Assembly: GCF_947495845.1 (NCBI RefSeq)
Contig: NZ_CANMAO010000004.1
Location: 62,001 to 126,000, forward strand
Direction: 5' to 3'
Source of the DNA: an uncultured Endozoicomonas sp.
Lineage (GTDB): Bacteria > Pseudomonadota > Gammaproteobacteria > Pseudomonadales > Endozoicomonadaceae
DNA length: 64,000 nt
The notes under the pieces are model-generated. The model was not told where the DNA came from. It searched no databases and worked only from the letters and a program-made list of their open reading frames with translations. This document shows, one piece after another, positions 1 to 9,092 of this stretch. Position numbers and translations under genes: made by a program. Position 1 is the stretch's first letter; every line of letters starts with the position of its first letter.

Positions 1-455
1 CCTGCACCAAAGCGACCAAACTGTGTGTTCCAGACTTTAAAACCTGTATCACCGGGGCTGAAGTAGAATTTCTCGCTGTAACCCGGGCCATCGGGAATAT
101 GGGATTTACGATAATTATCCAGAACCGTGCCATCTGCATCGATCATGACCAGCGAGTTAAAAAAACAGTTACCCGCTTTTTCAAAATAGCTGACTGGCAG
201 CACCACATTGTGTTTTTTTGCCAACTCACTCATGGTGCTGATCAAACGACTACTGACTTTTTCTTCAGCCAGTTCAAAGTACGAAGCGACCTGTTCTTTA
301 CAGAAATAAGGTGTGGCAAACAGCTCCTGAAGCAAAACGACATTAGCACCCTGAGCCGCAGCTTCTGCAACAGCACTGGACGCTTTTCTTATGTTGTCTT
401 CGAGATCCCAGCTGATGGACAACTGAACAGAGGCAAATGTTATTTTTTTAGCCAT
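1..455 (-). CDS. aguB: N-carbamoylputrescine amidase (C-N hydrolase), 3' part outside window
   Basis: The first 151 residues of a carbon-nitrogen hydrolase (nitrilase superfamily) are seen; the C-terminal half, with the catalytic Cys, lies beyond the window edge. The motif LLQELF places the catalytic Glu at residue 44, and the stretch NYRKSHIPDG carries the catalytic Lys at 117. The segment ELFATPYFC is typical of the AguB branch, which hydrolyses N-carbamoylputrescine to putrescine, CO2 and ammonia in arginine-to-polyamine breakdown. The ATG at 453-455 follows an AAGGAG box at good spacing. An agmatine deiminase would be expected next to it, outside the window. A related omega-amidase-type hydrolase cannot be excluded from half a protein. 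Confidence 0.85.
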   Translation of the reverse strand, partial: MAKKITFASVQLSISWDLEDNIRKASSAVAEAAAQGANVVLLQELFATPYFCKEQVASYFELAEEKVSSRLISTMSELAKKHNVVLPVSYFEKAGNCFFNSLVMIDADGTVLDNYRKSHIPDGPGYSEKFYFSPGDTGFKVWNTQFGRFGA

Positions 456-564
456 ATCCGGATTCTCCTTTCTTCTTATTTTCATGGTTAGAGTGAAGGC
501 TCAAAAAGGCAGTCTAAGCCTTCATTTATTGGGCTACTGCCTCTTAAGAAGGTGTCACGAACCC

Positions 565-652
565 CGTAGGTCAGTAATTCTGTAAGAATTGCCGACATCT
601 CGCAGGCTTCTAGGTGCTGATTGTCGGCAACCCTCTGGGTTACCGACCTACG
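565..652. repeat. Dispersed hairpin repeat, family E, copy 1
   Basis: A hairpin-rich repeat whose ends are near-inverted copies (CGTAGGTCAGTAA and its complement near 640-652), with an inner GCCGAC/GTCGGC pair. A second copy lies at 48033-48115 and shares the core TAATTCTGTAAGAATTGCCG. It is intergenic and non-coding. Confidence 0.7.
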
Positions 653-876
653 ACTGAGCACCACCAAAATGAGGTATAGCGATAACCTGCTGTCGTTTAT
701 TCATTTGAATAACCGCAAATTCTTATTAGTTAGATCATAGAGTCTCTATAGGATCGAATAAACACCACTCTGTTCAATTTATAGAACAACAGCAATTCAA
801 GGCAAGGGATTTCAATCAAATACGTCTTATTAACACTTGAAAAACACAGGAGCTGTAATTTATTTCGAACGGACCA

Positions 877-1090
877 TTAAGTACCCGATCATATGAAATC
901 GAATATTTCTGGCTTAGTGGTTAGTTACTATGCAAGGCACATCGGAGTGAGCATAGCCATAGCTATGTAATCGCAGATGTAACGCCGTACGACTGCATGG
1001 ATGCAGGAGATAGAGCAACGCAGGAGCAAGTTGCCGAGAGTGGCTGCCCACTAAGCCAGAAAATATGGTTTCATATGGTTGGGTACTTAA
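877..1090. repeat. Inverted-repeat element family A, copy 1 (MITE-like)
   Basis: A 214-bp element whose ends are inverted copies of one another over about 42 bp, starting TTAAGTACCC and continuing through CATATGAAA and TCTGGCTTAGTGG. The centre contains a smaller palindrome around GAGCATAGCCATAGCTATG. It has no coding capacity. Sister copies lie at 21776-21940, 24320-24482, 24682-24844 and 25234-25451. The pattern fits a non-autonomous miniature inverted-repeat element. Confidence 0.85.
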
Positions 1091-1220
1091 AGACAAAGAA
1101 AAGAAATAACGTCTACTGCAAAAGCATCCTGACACGCTAACAGCCATCTAAAACTGGTGTTTTTATAAACCTTTGAGATTACTATCGTTTTCAGAATAAT
1201 CCATGGGAAGTTAGATTAAG

Positions 1221-2279
1221 ATGTATAAGATCCCCAAAAAAATGTCTGGCATTCTGCTCAATGGTCATGGCGGGTTTGAGAGCCAAGCATTCAACGACAA
1301 TATTCCTGTACCAACACCCGGTCACCATGAAGTGCTGATTCGTGTTCATGCCGCGGGTGTGAACAACACCGATATCAATACTCGAATCGGCTGGTATTCA
1401 AAGTCCGATGGCAGCAGTGAAGATGCCGGCTGGTCTGGAAACGCACTCAAATTCCCGCGTATTCAAGGTGCGGATATCTGTGGCGTTATTGTTGCTGTCG
1501 GAGAAGGCGTTGATGAAAGCCGCATCGGCGAGCGAGTACTTGTGGAACCGTGCTTTCGCGAAAAAGAAGGCAAGGCTCTGGATCATTTTTGGTACATAGG
1601 CTCAGAGTGTGATGGCGGTTTTGCCGACTACACCGTTGCGCCATCAAATCATACCTATTCAATTAACTCACCACTGTCTGATATTCAACTGGCTTCTTTT
1701 CCCTGTTCATACTCCACAGCAGAAAACCTGCTCACCAAACCGAATGTTAAGTCCAGCGACACGGTTCTGATAACCGGTGCTTCTGGCGGTGTGGGCTCCG
1801 CTGCCATTCAGCTGGCGAAAGCCAGAGGGGCAAAAGTGATCGCAGTGACCAGCCCGGCAAAATCAGAAGAGCTGATGAAGCTGGGAGCAGACCAAACGGT
1901 TTCCCGTTCAGAAAACATGATTGAAGCCTTGGGCAAAGACAGCGTTGATGTCGTTATTGATCTGGTTGCCGGGGAACACTGGGGAGATCTGCTGGAAGTC
2001 ATGAAACCCGGCGGCCGATATGCGGTGGCGGGCGCTATTGGTGGCCCAATGGTGCAACTGGATATCCGCACACTGTACCTGAAGGATTTGAGCTTTTTCG
2101 GTTGCACACAACTGGCGCCAGAGGTTTTTGCCAATCTTGTACACCATATCGAAGCCGGCAATATCAAACCGCTGGTCGCGCATTCATTCCCTTTAAAAGA
2201 AATTGATACTGCTCAAACACTGTTTCTTGAGAAAAAGCACACCGGTAAAATCGTACTCTCGGTAAAAGATAGCCATTAG
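1221..2279 (+). CDS. Medium-chain dehydrogenase/reductase, quinone-oxidoreductase-like
   Basis: A 352-aa NAD(P)-dependent oxidoreductase of the MDR superfamily. The N-terminal GroES-like domain spans about residues 8-150, and the Rossmann domain carries GASGGVG at 186-192. The usual GHE zinc-ligand motif of zinc alcohol dehydrogenases is replaced by QGADICG at 82-88, which points to the quinone oxidoreductase or zinc-independent branch. The substrate cannot be told from sequence. The ATG is preceded by a GGAAG box. The gene stands alone between a repeat-rich gap and a hairpin terminator at 2288-2310. Confidence 0.85.
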   Translation: MYKIPKKMSGILLNGHGGFESQAFNDNIPVPTPGHHEVLIRVHAAGVNNTDINTRIGWYSKSDGSSEDAGWSGNALKFPRIQGADICGVIVAVGEGVDESRIGERVLVEPCFREKEGKALDHFWYIGSECDGGFADYTVAPSNHTYSINSPLSDIQLASFPCSYSTAENLLTKPNVKSSDTVLITGASGGVGSAAIQLAKARGAKVIAVTSPAKSEELMKLGADQTVSRSENMIEALGKDSVDVVIDLVAGEHWGDLLEVMKPGGRYAVAGAIGGPMVQLDIRTLYLKDLSFFGCTQLAPEVFANLVHHIEAGNIKPLVAHSFPLKEIDTAQTLFLEKKHTGKIVLSVKDSH

Positions 2280-2287
2280 AACAATCA

Positions 2288-2310
2288 CCTCTGCCAGAAT
2301 CTGGCAGAGG
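2288..2310 (+). terminator. Hairpin terminator after the MDR gene
   Basis: A perfect 10-bp stem (CCTCTGCCAG and its complement) closes a 3-nt loop 9 bp past the oxidoreductase stop. Only a weak T-rich run (GTTTCTC) follows. Confidence 0.65.
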
Positions 2311-2464
2311 GTTTCTCATACCAGAATGCCAACAACATTCGATAACGGTCAGTTTATGCTGGGATAGCCCCGTGGTTATTCCCTATCAGCAGAGAGTGAT
2401 ACCAACTCTGTACCTATAGACAGGTAAATAGTAGGGTATTTTAAAAATATAACGGGTTAACAAC

Positions 2465-2950
2465 ATGCCGTACTTTATTCGCCCTTCGCGCCCAGAAGAC
2501 ACCGAACAACTTTGGTGGATCTATCAAAGCGCCATCCAAACATTGGGCAAACCTTATTACCGGAACGATCAACTTCAAGCCTGGTCTGGCAGCTTTTCCA
2601 CTCAATCTGATTTTAATGACTGGCTCGCAAAATCCTCAATTTTTGTTGTGGAAAATGCTGGAATTCCTTTTGGCTTTGCTGGATTTGAAGGCGCTAATGA
2701 AGAGAATGGCCGAATTTCTTCACTGTTTGTTCACCCTGAGTACGGCAGGAAAGGTATTGCATCCATGTTACTAGAGCATTTGATGAATCAATTGAAAGAT
2801 ACAGGAAAAACGCTTCTCACCACTGCAGCCTCAGAGCTCTCAAAGCCTCTATTTGAGAAATTCGGTTTTACGGTTAGAGAGATAGAAACCAATACCCTTA
2901 GCGGTATAGAGATATCCCGTTACGCGATGGAGTGTCGTCTGATAAGATGA
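2465..2950 (+). CDS. GNAT-family N-acetyltransferase
   Basis: A 161-aa GNAT acetyltransferase of normal family length. The acetyl-CoA-binding motif A is seen at residues 86-105 (LFVHPEYGRKGIAS), including the RKGIA pyrophosphate loop. The C-terminal KPLFEKFGF matches the usual GNAT pattern near the acceptor site. The fold supports transfer of an acetyl group from acetyl-CoA to an amine, but the substrate cannot be predicted. It lies 49 bp upstream of the amino-acid exporter gene on the same strand, so the two may be co-transcribed. Confidence 0.85.
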   Translation: MPYFIRPSRPEDTEQLWWIYQSAIQTLGKPYYRNDQLQAWSGSFSTQSDFNDWLAKSSIFVVENAGIPFGFAGFEGANEENGRISSLFVHPEYGRKGIASMLLEHLMNQLKDTGKTLLTTAASELSKPLFEKFGFTVREIETNTLSGIEISRYAMECRLIR

Positions 2951-2999
2951 CCCACAGATATCTCTGAAGAGCCTAAAAACAAAATAATCAGGTTGTACT

Positions 3000-3599
3000 G
3001 TGTCGGCTTATTTATCCGGTTTCTCTCTAGGCCTTTCCCTTATTCTTGCGATCGGATCTCAAAATGCTTTCGTTATAAAGCAGGGGATAAAAAAACACTA
3101 TGTATTGTTAATCTGCCTGCTGTGTGCGACTTCTGACGCATTATTAATTGCATTGGGCGTTGCTGGCTTTGGCGCAGTTGTGCAGGAATTCCCACAAATC
3201 GAAACCTTCGCTCGATACGGTGGTGCTGCTTTTCTGCTGTTTTATGGTTTGCTTAGTTTTCACTCTGCTTTTACCAAATCCCATTCTTTAGAAGACAGCA
3301 CCGTCTCTGCAGGATCTGTATGGAAGACAGCTGCCGCTTGCTTGGCATTCACTTGGCTAAACCCACATGTTTACTTGGATACTGTCGTATTGCTGGGTTC
3401 TATCTCAACCCAATTCGAAGGTGAACAGCTTCAATTTGGTCTGGGTGCTATGACCGCTTCATTCTGCTTTTTCTTCAGTCTTGGGTATGGCGCACGATTA
3501 CTGTCTCCTTTATTCAAGAAACCAATTGCATGGAAGATATTGGAAGTTTTTGTTGGGCTTACTATGCTCACCATTGCCGCTTCGCTGGCTATATTTTAA
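3000..3599 (+). CDS. argO: LysE/ArgO-family amino-acid exporter
   Basis: A 199-aa inner-membrane protein with about six hydrophobic helices. The N-terminal motif LGLSLILAIGSQNAFVIKQG is the LysE-family signature, closest to the ArgO (YggA) arginine-exporter branch, and TWLNPHVYLDTVVLLGS is the second conserved stretch. It should export arginine or another basic amino acid. The start is GTG at 3000; its ribosome site is weak. A second repeat-rich gap follows. Confidence 0.85.
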   Translation: MSAYLSGFSLGLSLILAIGSQNAFVIKQGIKKHYVLLICLLCATSDALLIALGVAGFGAVVQEFPQIETFARYGGAAFLLFYGLLSFHSAFTKSHSLEDSTVSAGSVWKTAAACLAFTWLNPHVYLDTVVLLGSISTQFEGEQLQFGLGAMTASFCFFFSLGYGARLLSPLFKKPIAWKILEVFVGLTMLTIAASLAIF

Positions 3600-4072
3600 G
3601 CTTGAATCGACAACAGATTAACTCCTAACTTCTTCCGAGATTATCGCAAAACCCCAAACATCTCGTTCCCATGCTTCGAGGGTGTCGCAAAACTCCAGAA
3701 ACCTCGTTCCCATGCTTCGCGTGGGAATGCATATCATCAAATATTCAAAGAAATAGATGTATGTGGTTTTGCGACAAACCAGAAGCTTAATCAACATTTC
3801 TTGTATTGATGGGCAACATAGGAAAAATAACCAAAGGTCCGGTCTCGCCAAATCGCTGTCTTCCCCACCACCAGCTCAATATCTTATCGTTTCTTCCATA
3901 TAAGTGATTTCCGAAATCGAACAAATATACCAGAAAATCCCATCTAAAATAGTGCCTTACCATAAAATTACACCAATTATTAATAATTGCTTGGAACTTG
4001 TTTCTGAAAAATGTTTCTAAGGAGTAAGGGAACAGGATATGCGAATCGGTTTTAACTGACTTTGGAGAGCGT
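3600..4072. other. Non-coding stretch with a degenerate repeat pair
   Basis: No gene is supported here. Between about 3645 and 3735 the motif CTCGTTCCCATGCTTCG occurs twice, each time near GTCGCAAAAC. Related sequence appears at 47990-48030. The rest is AT-rich and should hold the promoter of the symporter gene at 4073. Confidence 0.5.
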
Positions 4073-5362
4073 ATGCATCAGAAGAATCTAGCCCCGCAGA
4101 TAGTAATAGCTCTGACACTGGGAGTTCTGTCAGGCTGTTTCATACAGCTGTTTACCTCTCCAGAAGGGGTAGCACAAACTTATTTAGTCCACGGCCTGTT
4201 TCATGCGGTCGGAAGTATGTTCGTGGCCATGATCAAAATGCTGGTTGTGCCTTTGATCTTTATTTCCATTGTTCATGCCGTCTGCAGTTTGAATGACATC
4301 GCTCAGGTCGGGAAGCTCGGTGCCAAGACCTTTGGTATTTATATCACCAATACCATACTGGCGATTATTTCAACTATTGTTATTGCCTTGATCATTGCCC
4401 CAGGCTCCAGCGCCAATCTCGGTTATATTGCAAACGCCGCACAAACAAGCGACGCCGAGCTACCTTCAATATTAAATATGATCATCAACATTGTACCTGT
4501 AAACCCGTTTCAGGCGGTGGTTGAAGGTAATATTCTCCAGATTCTCTTCATCGCCATCATGACTGGTATTGCTATCAAAAAGCTGGAGAATCACGAGACA
4601 CACAGCGTCAGCAATGCATTTTCACTGGCTAACAGCGTCATGATGAAGCTGATTGGCATGGTCATGAGCCTTGCTCCGATAGGTGTATTCTTCCTCACTG
4701 CAAAACTAGCAGCCACTCTTAATGGTGCCAGTATTCTTAGTGTTCTTTCCTATGTGGCAACAGGCATTGCCGTCATGTGTCTTTGGTTGTATGTGATTTA
4801 TCCAGTAGTGGTTGGTCTGGTTCTGAAAAAATCGCCTACATTCTTTATTCAGAATACCAAAGAACAGGTCATGTTTGCCGTCTCCACTGCCAGCTCTAAT
4901 GCCTCAATCCCAATCACCTACCAGACACTGACCAACAAATTCAAAATCTCTGAAGCCATTGCCAGCTTCACCGTCCCTCTTGGCGCCACCATCAATATGT
5001 CTGGCTCTGCTATTTACATGAGTGTGGCCGCTATTTTTGTTGCCAATGCCTGGAATGTAGATCTGACAATCGTTGAGCTGGTCACTATGGGTTTCACAAT
5101 ACTGCTGCTGGCGATTGCTACCGGCGGTGTTCCTGCCGGTGCCGCTGTGTCTACTGGTGTATTACTGCAGACCATGGGTTTGCCTATGGAAGCCATGGCC
5201 ATCATTCTCGCCACAGACCGTATTATGGATGCAGGGTGCACCGTGGTGAATGTAGTGGGTAACACGGTAGCAGGCATTTTCTGTTCAATGGGAGAGCCTG
5301 AAATCGTGGAAGAAACATCCGGTAACGAAGCCGAAATACAAAGCAGGCCGGATTTTTGCTAA
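4073..5362 (+). CDS. Dicarboxylate/amino-acid:cation symporter (DAACS family)
   Basis: A 429-aa secondary transporter of the GltP/DctA (DAACS, SLC1-like) family. It has the expected pattern of hydrophobic helices, a serine-rich re-entrant loop (VSTASSNASIP), a NMSGSA motif where transporters of this family bind cation and substrate, and the late helix RIMDAGCTVVNVVGN with the conserved Asp and Asn. It should import glutamate, aspartate or a C4-dicarboxylate driven by Na+ or H+. GGAGAG precedes the ATG. The gene is followed closely by thiE but has no functional link to it. Confidence 0.9.
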   Translation: MHQKNLAPQIVIALTLGVLSGCFIQLFTSPEGVAQTYLVHGLFHAVGSMFVAMIKMLVVPLIFISIVHAVCSLNDIAQVGKLGAKTFGIYITNTILAIISTIVIALIIAPGSSANLGYIANAAQTSDAELPSILNMIINIVPVNPFQAVVEGNILQILFIAIMTGIAIKKLENHETHSVSNAFSLANSVMMKLIGMVMSLAPIGVFFLTAKLAATLNGASILSVLSYVATGIAVMCLWLYVIYPVVVGLVLKKSPTFFIQNTKEQVMFAVSTASSNASIPITYQTLTNKFKISEAIASFTVPLGATINMSGSAIYMSVAAIFVANAWNVDLTIVELVTMGFTILLLAIATGGVPAGAAVSTGVLLQTMGLPMEAMAIILATDRIMDAGCTVVNVVGNTVAGIFCSMGEPEIVEETSGNEAEIQSRPDFC

Positions 5363-5419
5363 AAAGACACCGGGAAAGCTGGTATATTCTGCCAGTTATT
5401 TCGCGATTGGGTATAGACC

Positions 5420-6055
5420 ATGCATAGATTTCACGGCCTGTACGGTGTCACCGACAGTCAGCTTCAGCCCGATGACAGAATTCTGATCGAAACGGTGGAA
5501 CAGGCCTTAGCCGGCGGAATGAAGGTACTTCAGTACCGCGATAAAAGCCTGGATGCCGGTAAGCGGCTTCGTCAGGCTGGCGCCCTGAAAGTGCTCTGCC
5601 ACCAGCATCAAGCCCTTCTGATCATTAATGATGATATTGAGCTGGCATTGGACGTTGAAGCAGACGGCGTTCACCTTGGCCAACAAGATGAAAGCATTGC
5701 TCTGGCCAGAGAAAAGCTGGGCGACTACGCCATCATAGGTGTCAGCTGCGAGAACTCTCTGGATAAAGCCAGAATCGCTACTGAACAAGGCGCAAGCTAT
5801 ATTGCCTTCGGAAAATTCTTCCCTTCCCGTACCAAGCCTGATGCTAAAAGTGCAGAGCTTTCCATCATTACCGAAGCAAAAACACAGTTTGATATTCCCG
5901 TTGTTGCCATTGGTGGAATCACTGTTGACAATGCCCCCCAAGTTATTGCTGCTGGCACAGACATGGTAGCCGTGGTCAATAACCTGTTTGCAGCCCAGAA
6001 CATCAGAGAACGTTCAGAGCAATTTATCAGACTGTTTAATAAACAACCTGCTTAA
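5420..6055 (+). CDS. thiE: Thiamine-phosphate synthase
   Basis: ThiE joins hydroxymethylpyrimidine diphosphate to thiazole phosphate, giving thiamine phosphate. The 211-aa length is normal. The TIM-barrel motifs QYRDK, GVSCEN, AFGKFFPSRTKP (diphosphate-binding loop) and VAIGGIT are all present. It starts 57 bp after the symporter and ends 33 bp before hemL, so thiE-hemL are probably one transcript; this pairing is common in gammaproteobacteria. I see no TPP riboswitch-like element in the short upstream gap. Confidence 0.95.
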   Translation: MHRFHGLYGVTDSQLQPDDRILIETVEQALAGGMKVLQYRDKSLDAGKRLRQAGALKVLCHQHQALLIINDDIELALDVEADGVHLGQQDESIALAREKLGDYAIIGVSCENSLDKARIATEQGASYIAFGKFFPSRTKPDAKSAELSIITEAKTQFDIPVVAIGGITVDNAPQVIAAGTDMVAVVNNLFAAQNIRERSEQFIRLFNKQPA

Positions 6056-6088
6056 GCGATTCCACTAACAGAATAAAGGATGATCCAG

Positions 6089-7372
6089 ATGTCTCGCTCA
6101 GAAGACCTGTTTGCAGACGCCCAGACTGTAATTCCCGGAGGTGTAAACTCTCCGGTAAGAGCCTTCAAAGGTGTTGGGGGCAAGCCCATCTTCTTTAAAA
6201 AAGCCCGGGGCGCTCATCTCCACGATGTGGATGGCAAAGAGTACATCGACTACATCGGTTCCTGGGGCCCGATGATTCTTGGCCATAACCACCCTGATGT
6301 GATTGCCGCCGTCCGTGATCAGGCGTTGGCAGGGCTGAGCTTTGGCGCACCCACTGAGCTGGAAACGCGGCTGGCCAAAATGGTTCGTGACATGGTGCCG
6401 TCCATGGAGCTGCTGCGTATGGTCAACTCGGGTACTGAAGCCACCATGAGTGCCATCCGTCTGGCTCGTGGCTTTACTGGCCGGGATCGCATTGTCAAGT
6501 TTGAAGGCTGTTATCACGGTCACTCCGACTCCCTGCTGGTGAAAGCCGGTTCTGGCGCACTGACTCTTGGTGTTCCTAACTCACCCGGTGTGCCCGCAGT
6601 ACTGGCAGAAAAAACCATTACGCTGTCTTATAACGACCTTTCTGAAGTGGAAGACACGTTCCGCCAGATGGGCGACGAGATTGCCTGCATTATCATCGAG
6701 CCTGTTGCTGGCAACATGAACTGCATCCCACCAGCCCCAGGGTTTCTGGAAGGCTTGAGAAAAATCTGCGATGAGTACGAAACGGTTCTGATTTTCGATG
6801 AAGTGATGACCGGCTTTCGTGTGGCATTAGGTGGCGCTCAAGAGTACTACGGTGTGAAACCCGATTTGACCACTCTGGGTAAAATCATCGGTGGTGGTTT
6901 ACCCGTTGGCGCGTTTGGCGGCCGTAAAGAGATCATGGAACACTTGGCGCCTCTGGGTCCGGTTTATCAGGCGGGTACGCTTTCCGGTAATCCGCTGGCC
7001 ATGGCTGCAGGCCTGGCCACGCTTGAAAACCTGTCCACCCACGGCTTCCATGAAACCCTGACTGAAAAAGCCGCCATCCTGCTGGCAGGGCTGAAAGAAA
7101 AAGCACAGGCAGCAGGCATTCCATTTACCACATCTCAGGTGGGTGGCATGTTTGGGCTGTTCTTCACAGAGCAGGAAACTGTCGACTGCTTTGCCAAAGT
7201 CATGGCTTGCGACGCTGATCGCTACGCCAAATTTTTCCATGCCATGCTGGATAATGGTGTTTACCTTGCGCCTTCTGCTTTCGAAGCCGGGTTTATTTCC
7301 ATTGCCCATGGTCAGGCAGAGTTAGATGCCACTATCAATGCTGCAGAAAAGGCTTTTGCTAAACTCGCTTGA
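6089..7372 (+). CDS. hemL: Glutamate-1-semialdehyde 2,1-aminomutase
   Basis: HemL converts glutamate-1-semialdehyde to 5-aminolevulinate, the entry step of tetrapyrrole synthesis by the C5 route. The 427-aa PLP class-III aminotransferase fold shows [26 protein letters not shown] and [16 protein letters not shown], the last holding the PLP lysine. Two in-frame ATGs lie at 6080 and 6089. The second is chosen because AAAGG then sits about 9 bp upstream, while it abuts the first. A hairpin at 7390-7423 follows the stop. Confidence 0.96.
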   Translation: MSRSEDLFADAQTVIPGGVNSPVRAFKGVGGKPIFFKKARGAHLHDVDGKEYIDYIGSWGPMILGHNHPDVIAAVRDQALAGLSFGAPTELETRLAKMVRDMVPSMELLRMVNSGTEATMSAIRLARGFTGRDRIVKFEGCYHGHSDSLLVKAGSGALTLGVPNSPGVPAVLAEKTITLSYNDLSEVEDTFRQMGDEIACIIIEPVAGNMNCIPPAPGFLEGLRKICDEYETVLIFDEVMTGFRVALGGAQEYYGVKPDLTTLGKIIGGGLPVGAFGGRKEIMEHLAPLGPVYQAGTLSGNPLAMAAGLATLENLSTHGFHETLTEKAAILLAGLKEKAQAAGIPFTTSQVGGMFGLFFTEQETVDCFAKVMACDADRYAKFFHAMLDNGVYLAPSAFEAGFISIAHGQAELDATINAAEKAFAKLA

Positions 7373-7389
7373 CGCTTGATCATATAAAC

Positions 7390-7423
7390 CCTTCGTCGCA
7401 TTTTGTATAACATACGACGAAGG
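7390..7423 (+). terminator. Hairpin after hemL
   Basis: A 9-bp perfect stem (CCTTCGTCG and its complement) lies 17 bp past the hemL stop. The following T-run is poor, so termination may be partial. Confidence 0.5.
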
Positions 7424-7468
7424 TAATTTAACAGTTAATGAACGTGTGGTTGTACCAACTTGCTAACA

Positions 7469-8095
7469 ATGAGTTCTCTGGCGTTATCGGATGCTATTCT
7501 GGCTCTGGCCTGCCTGTTTGCCGTTTTTATGATGGCTCAGCAAAAAGCGTTTGCCGACCTTCATAAAGGTTCTGCAACCGCCGCACTGATTGGCTTTATA
7601 TTAATGGGTCTTGCTTCCATTGTTGGCAGTTTGCGCTATGGTTTTTCCAATATCTGGGCATCACCCCATGAAATGCTGTCCAACGCTGCGATGTACATGG
7701 CACCCCCACTTATCGGCATTGCTACCATCTTGGGTGTTTCCACTAAAGCATGGAACAAACCCATCTGGGGAAAGCTGATCATCGGAATTTGTCTGATGTA
7801 TGAAGTCTCCCGCTGGTATGGCATGGATATCATTTACCGCGACCTTCAGAACACCGTTTTACTGCTGATTATTGTGTATTCGGTGTTCCGCAACGCCATC
7901 GATAACAATGCGCGCTGGCTGGTGCTCACTGGTGTATCCAGCTATTTCATTGGTGCTCTGATTATTGGTACGGAAGGCACTCTGGCGGGGTATTTAAGGC
8001 TGGATTTATTCCGTTACCTGATCGGCCTTGGCAACTTGTTAATGGGCACAGGGCTTTATTTTGTGTTTAAGGATCGCACTAAACAAACGCTGTAA
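7469..8095 (+). CDS. Multi-pass membrane protein, unknown function
   Basis: A 208-aa hydrophobic protein with about six predicted membrane helices, for example near the start (DAILALACLFAVFMMA) and around the middle. No enzyme motif or transporter signature is recognised. The first ATG in frame is at 7469; an upstream TTG at 7460 would add three residues. No strong ribosome site is seen. A compact hairpin after the stop separates it from the convergent DUF1820 gene. Confidence 0.75.
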   Translation: MSSLALSDAILALACLFAVFMMAQQKAFADLHKGSATAALIGFILMGLASIVGSLRYGFSNIWASPHEMLSNAAMYMAPPLIGIATILGVSTKAWNKPIWGKLIIGICLMYEVSRWYGMDIIYRDLQNTVLLLIIVYSVFRNAIDNNARWLVLTGVSSYFIGALIIGTEGTLAGYLRLDLFRYLIGLGNLLMGTGLYFVFKDRTKQTL

Positions 8096-8115
8096 ACCCC
8101 GCTAAAATGCGGGGT
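8096..8115. terminator. Hairpin between convergent genes
   Basis: A 7-bp stem (ACCCCGC and its complement) with a 6-nt loop sits at the stop of the membrane-protein gene and just past the end of the convergent DUF1820 gene, so it could serve both strands. Confidence 0.55.
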
Positions 8116-8122
8116 ATTGTCA

Positions 8123-8449
8123 TCAATCCCTTGCCGGCAGATGAGGCATCACAGGAAAAGGTCGAACATTATCGCCCTTTGCTTCAGACACCTTACCGGC
8201 GCCCTCTTTCTCCACTTCATCGATCCGAATAATGGTATTCAGTGGAATATAGCTGCGCTTAACGCCTTCAAAAGCAGCCTTCAGTTTTTCTTCGCCCGGA
8301 TCAACCAACAGCTGGCTGCGCTCACCAAAGACAAACTCTTCTACTTCAATAAAACCCCACAGCTCACTTTGAAAAATCTGCCGTGCATAAATCTCAAACA
8401 CTTCGCCCTGGTTTTGGAAGATTACTTTGAATATTGGGGTTTTCAACAT
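8123..8449 (-). CDS. DUF1820 family protein
   Basis: A 108-aa protein matching the DUF1820 family, which is widespread in gammaproteobacteria and of unknown role. Characteristic segments are KVIFQNQGEVFEIYARQ, FIEVEEFVFGERSQLLVDP and the late IIRIDEVEKEG. It has no signal peptide or membrane helix, so it is probably cytosolic. The family identity is recalled from sequence pattern. Confidence 0.85.
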   Translation of the reverse strand: MLKTPIFKVIFQNQGEVFEIYARQIFQSELWGFIEVEEFVFGERSQLLVDPGEEKLKAAFEGVKRSYIPLNTIIRIDEVEKEGAGKVSEAKGDNVRPFPVMPHLPARD

Positions 8450-9092
8450 ATATCGCTATTACCAGTCAAGCCCTGCCATAACAGAACAGAAAAAGGGGAA
8501 TAATAATAACACAAAGGACAAACTCCAGAAGCGAATAAAAAAGTAGGTATTTAATGACCTTTCTACTCAGTAATAACGTGCCTTACTGCTATGCATAGCA
8601 GCCCTGCCCATTATGTTAGCTGCACTTACCTGGTTGTTAGCGATTTCTACAACAAATTCCTCTATCTTTTTACCTAAATTCAGCAGTTGGATGCGGTTTT
8701 TCTGGAAAATTTCAGCGTTCTTAGCAAGGCGCGTCATGCGACCAATGGCCGTAGTCCTTGGCAAATGACGCAACGCAACGCAGCGGAGGGCGCTGAAATT
8801 TTTCAGAAAACCGCAGAGCGTTATCTCAGGTCACCCAAAAGGTGAACAGCCAATTCTGCGTAGAGCTTTTATTCCTGAAGCCTACAGAGAATTTCAAGCG
8901 GCCAACTGCTGAATTTAGGTTTAAACAGGCAAAAGAAATAATCACAAACGGCTCTGCTCGCAGCAATAGTGGAAGGCTCGATTTTTACCATTATCCCGAG
9001 GTGCGGATAGGCATCTGAGTTATTTCAATGATTTTTCCACTACATTCTGAAACAGTGCCATCAGAAACGCTTACGGAGAAAGGAGAACCCCA
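8450..9092. other. Non-coding stretch upstream of the E3-ligase gene
   Basis: No gene is supported in this 643-bp gap. Its main content is the 249-bp inverted-repeat element at 8672-8920. The ~170 bp between that element and 9093 should hold the promoter of the LRR-NEL gene, whose AAGGAG box sits about 7 bp before its ATG. Confidence 0.55.
8672..8920. repeat. Inverted-repeat element with 19-bp perfect ends
   Basis: The ends are exact inverted copies of ACCTAAATTCAGCAGTTGG (8672-8690 and complement at 8902-8920). An inner inverted pair, GCGGTTTTTCTGGAAAATTT near 8693 and its near-complement near 8794-8813, makes the whole 249 bp strongly palindromic. It has no coding capacity. It looks like a separate MITE-type family, present once in this window. 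Confidence 0.75.

Larger units (their letters stand above)
456..1220. other. Non-coding stretch with two repeat elements
   Basis: This 765-bp gap holds no convincing gene. It contains a hairpin repeat (565-652) and the first copy of a larger inverted-repeat element (877-1090), both described separately. Open frames inside 877-1090 are by-products of the repeat. The last ~130 bp before 1221 should carry the promoter of the oxidoreductase gene. Confidence 0.6.

Noticed and set aside
914-1147. 77-aa minus-strand open frame
   Set aside because: It lies almost wholly within a palindromic repeat (877-1090) and has no ribosome site; similar sequence elsewhere does not keep the frame.
5363-5419. TPP riboswitch before thiE
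   Set aside because: The gap is only 57 bp and shows none of the conserved THI-box segments.
8567-8773. 68-aa minus-strand open frame
   Set aside because: About half of it lies inside the 249-bp inverted repeat, with no ribosome site and no recognisable protein pattern.
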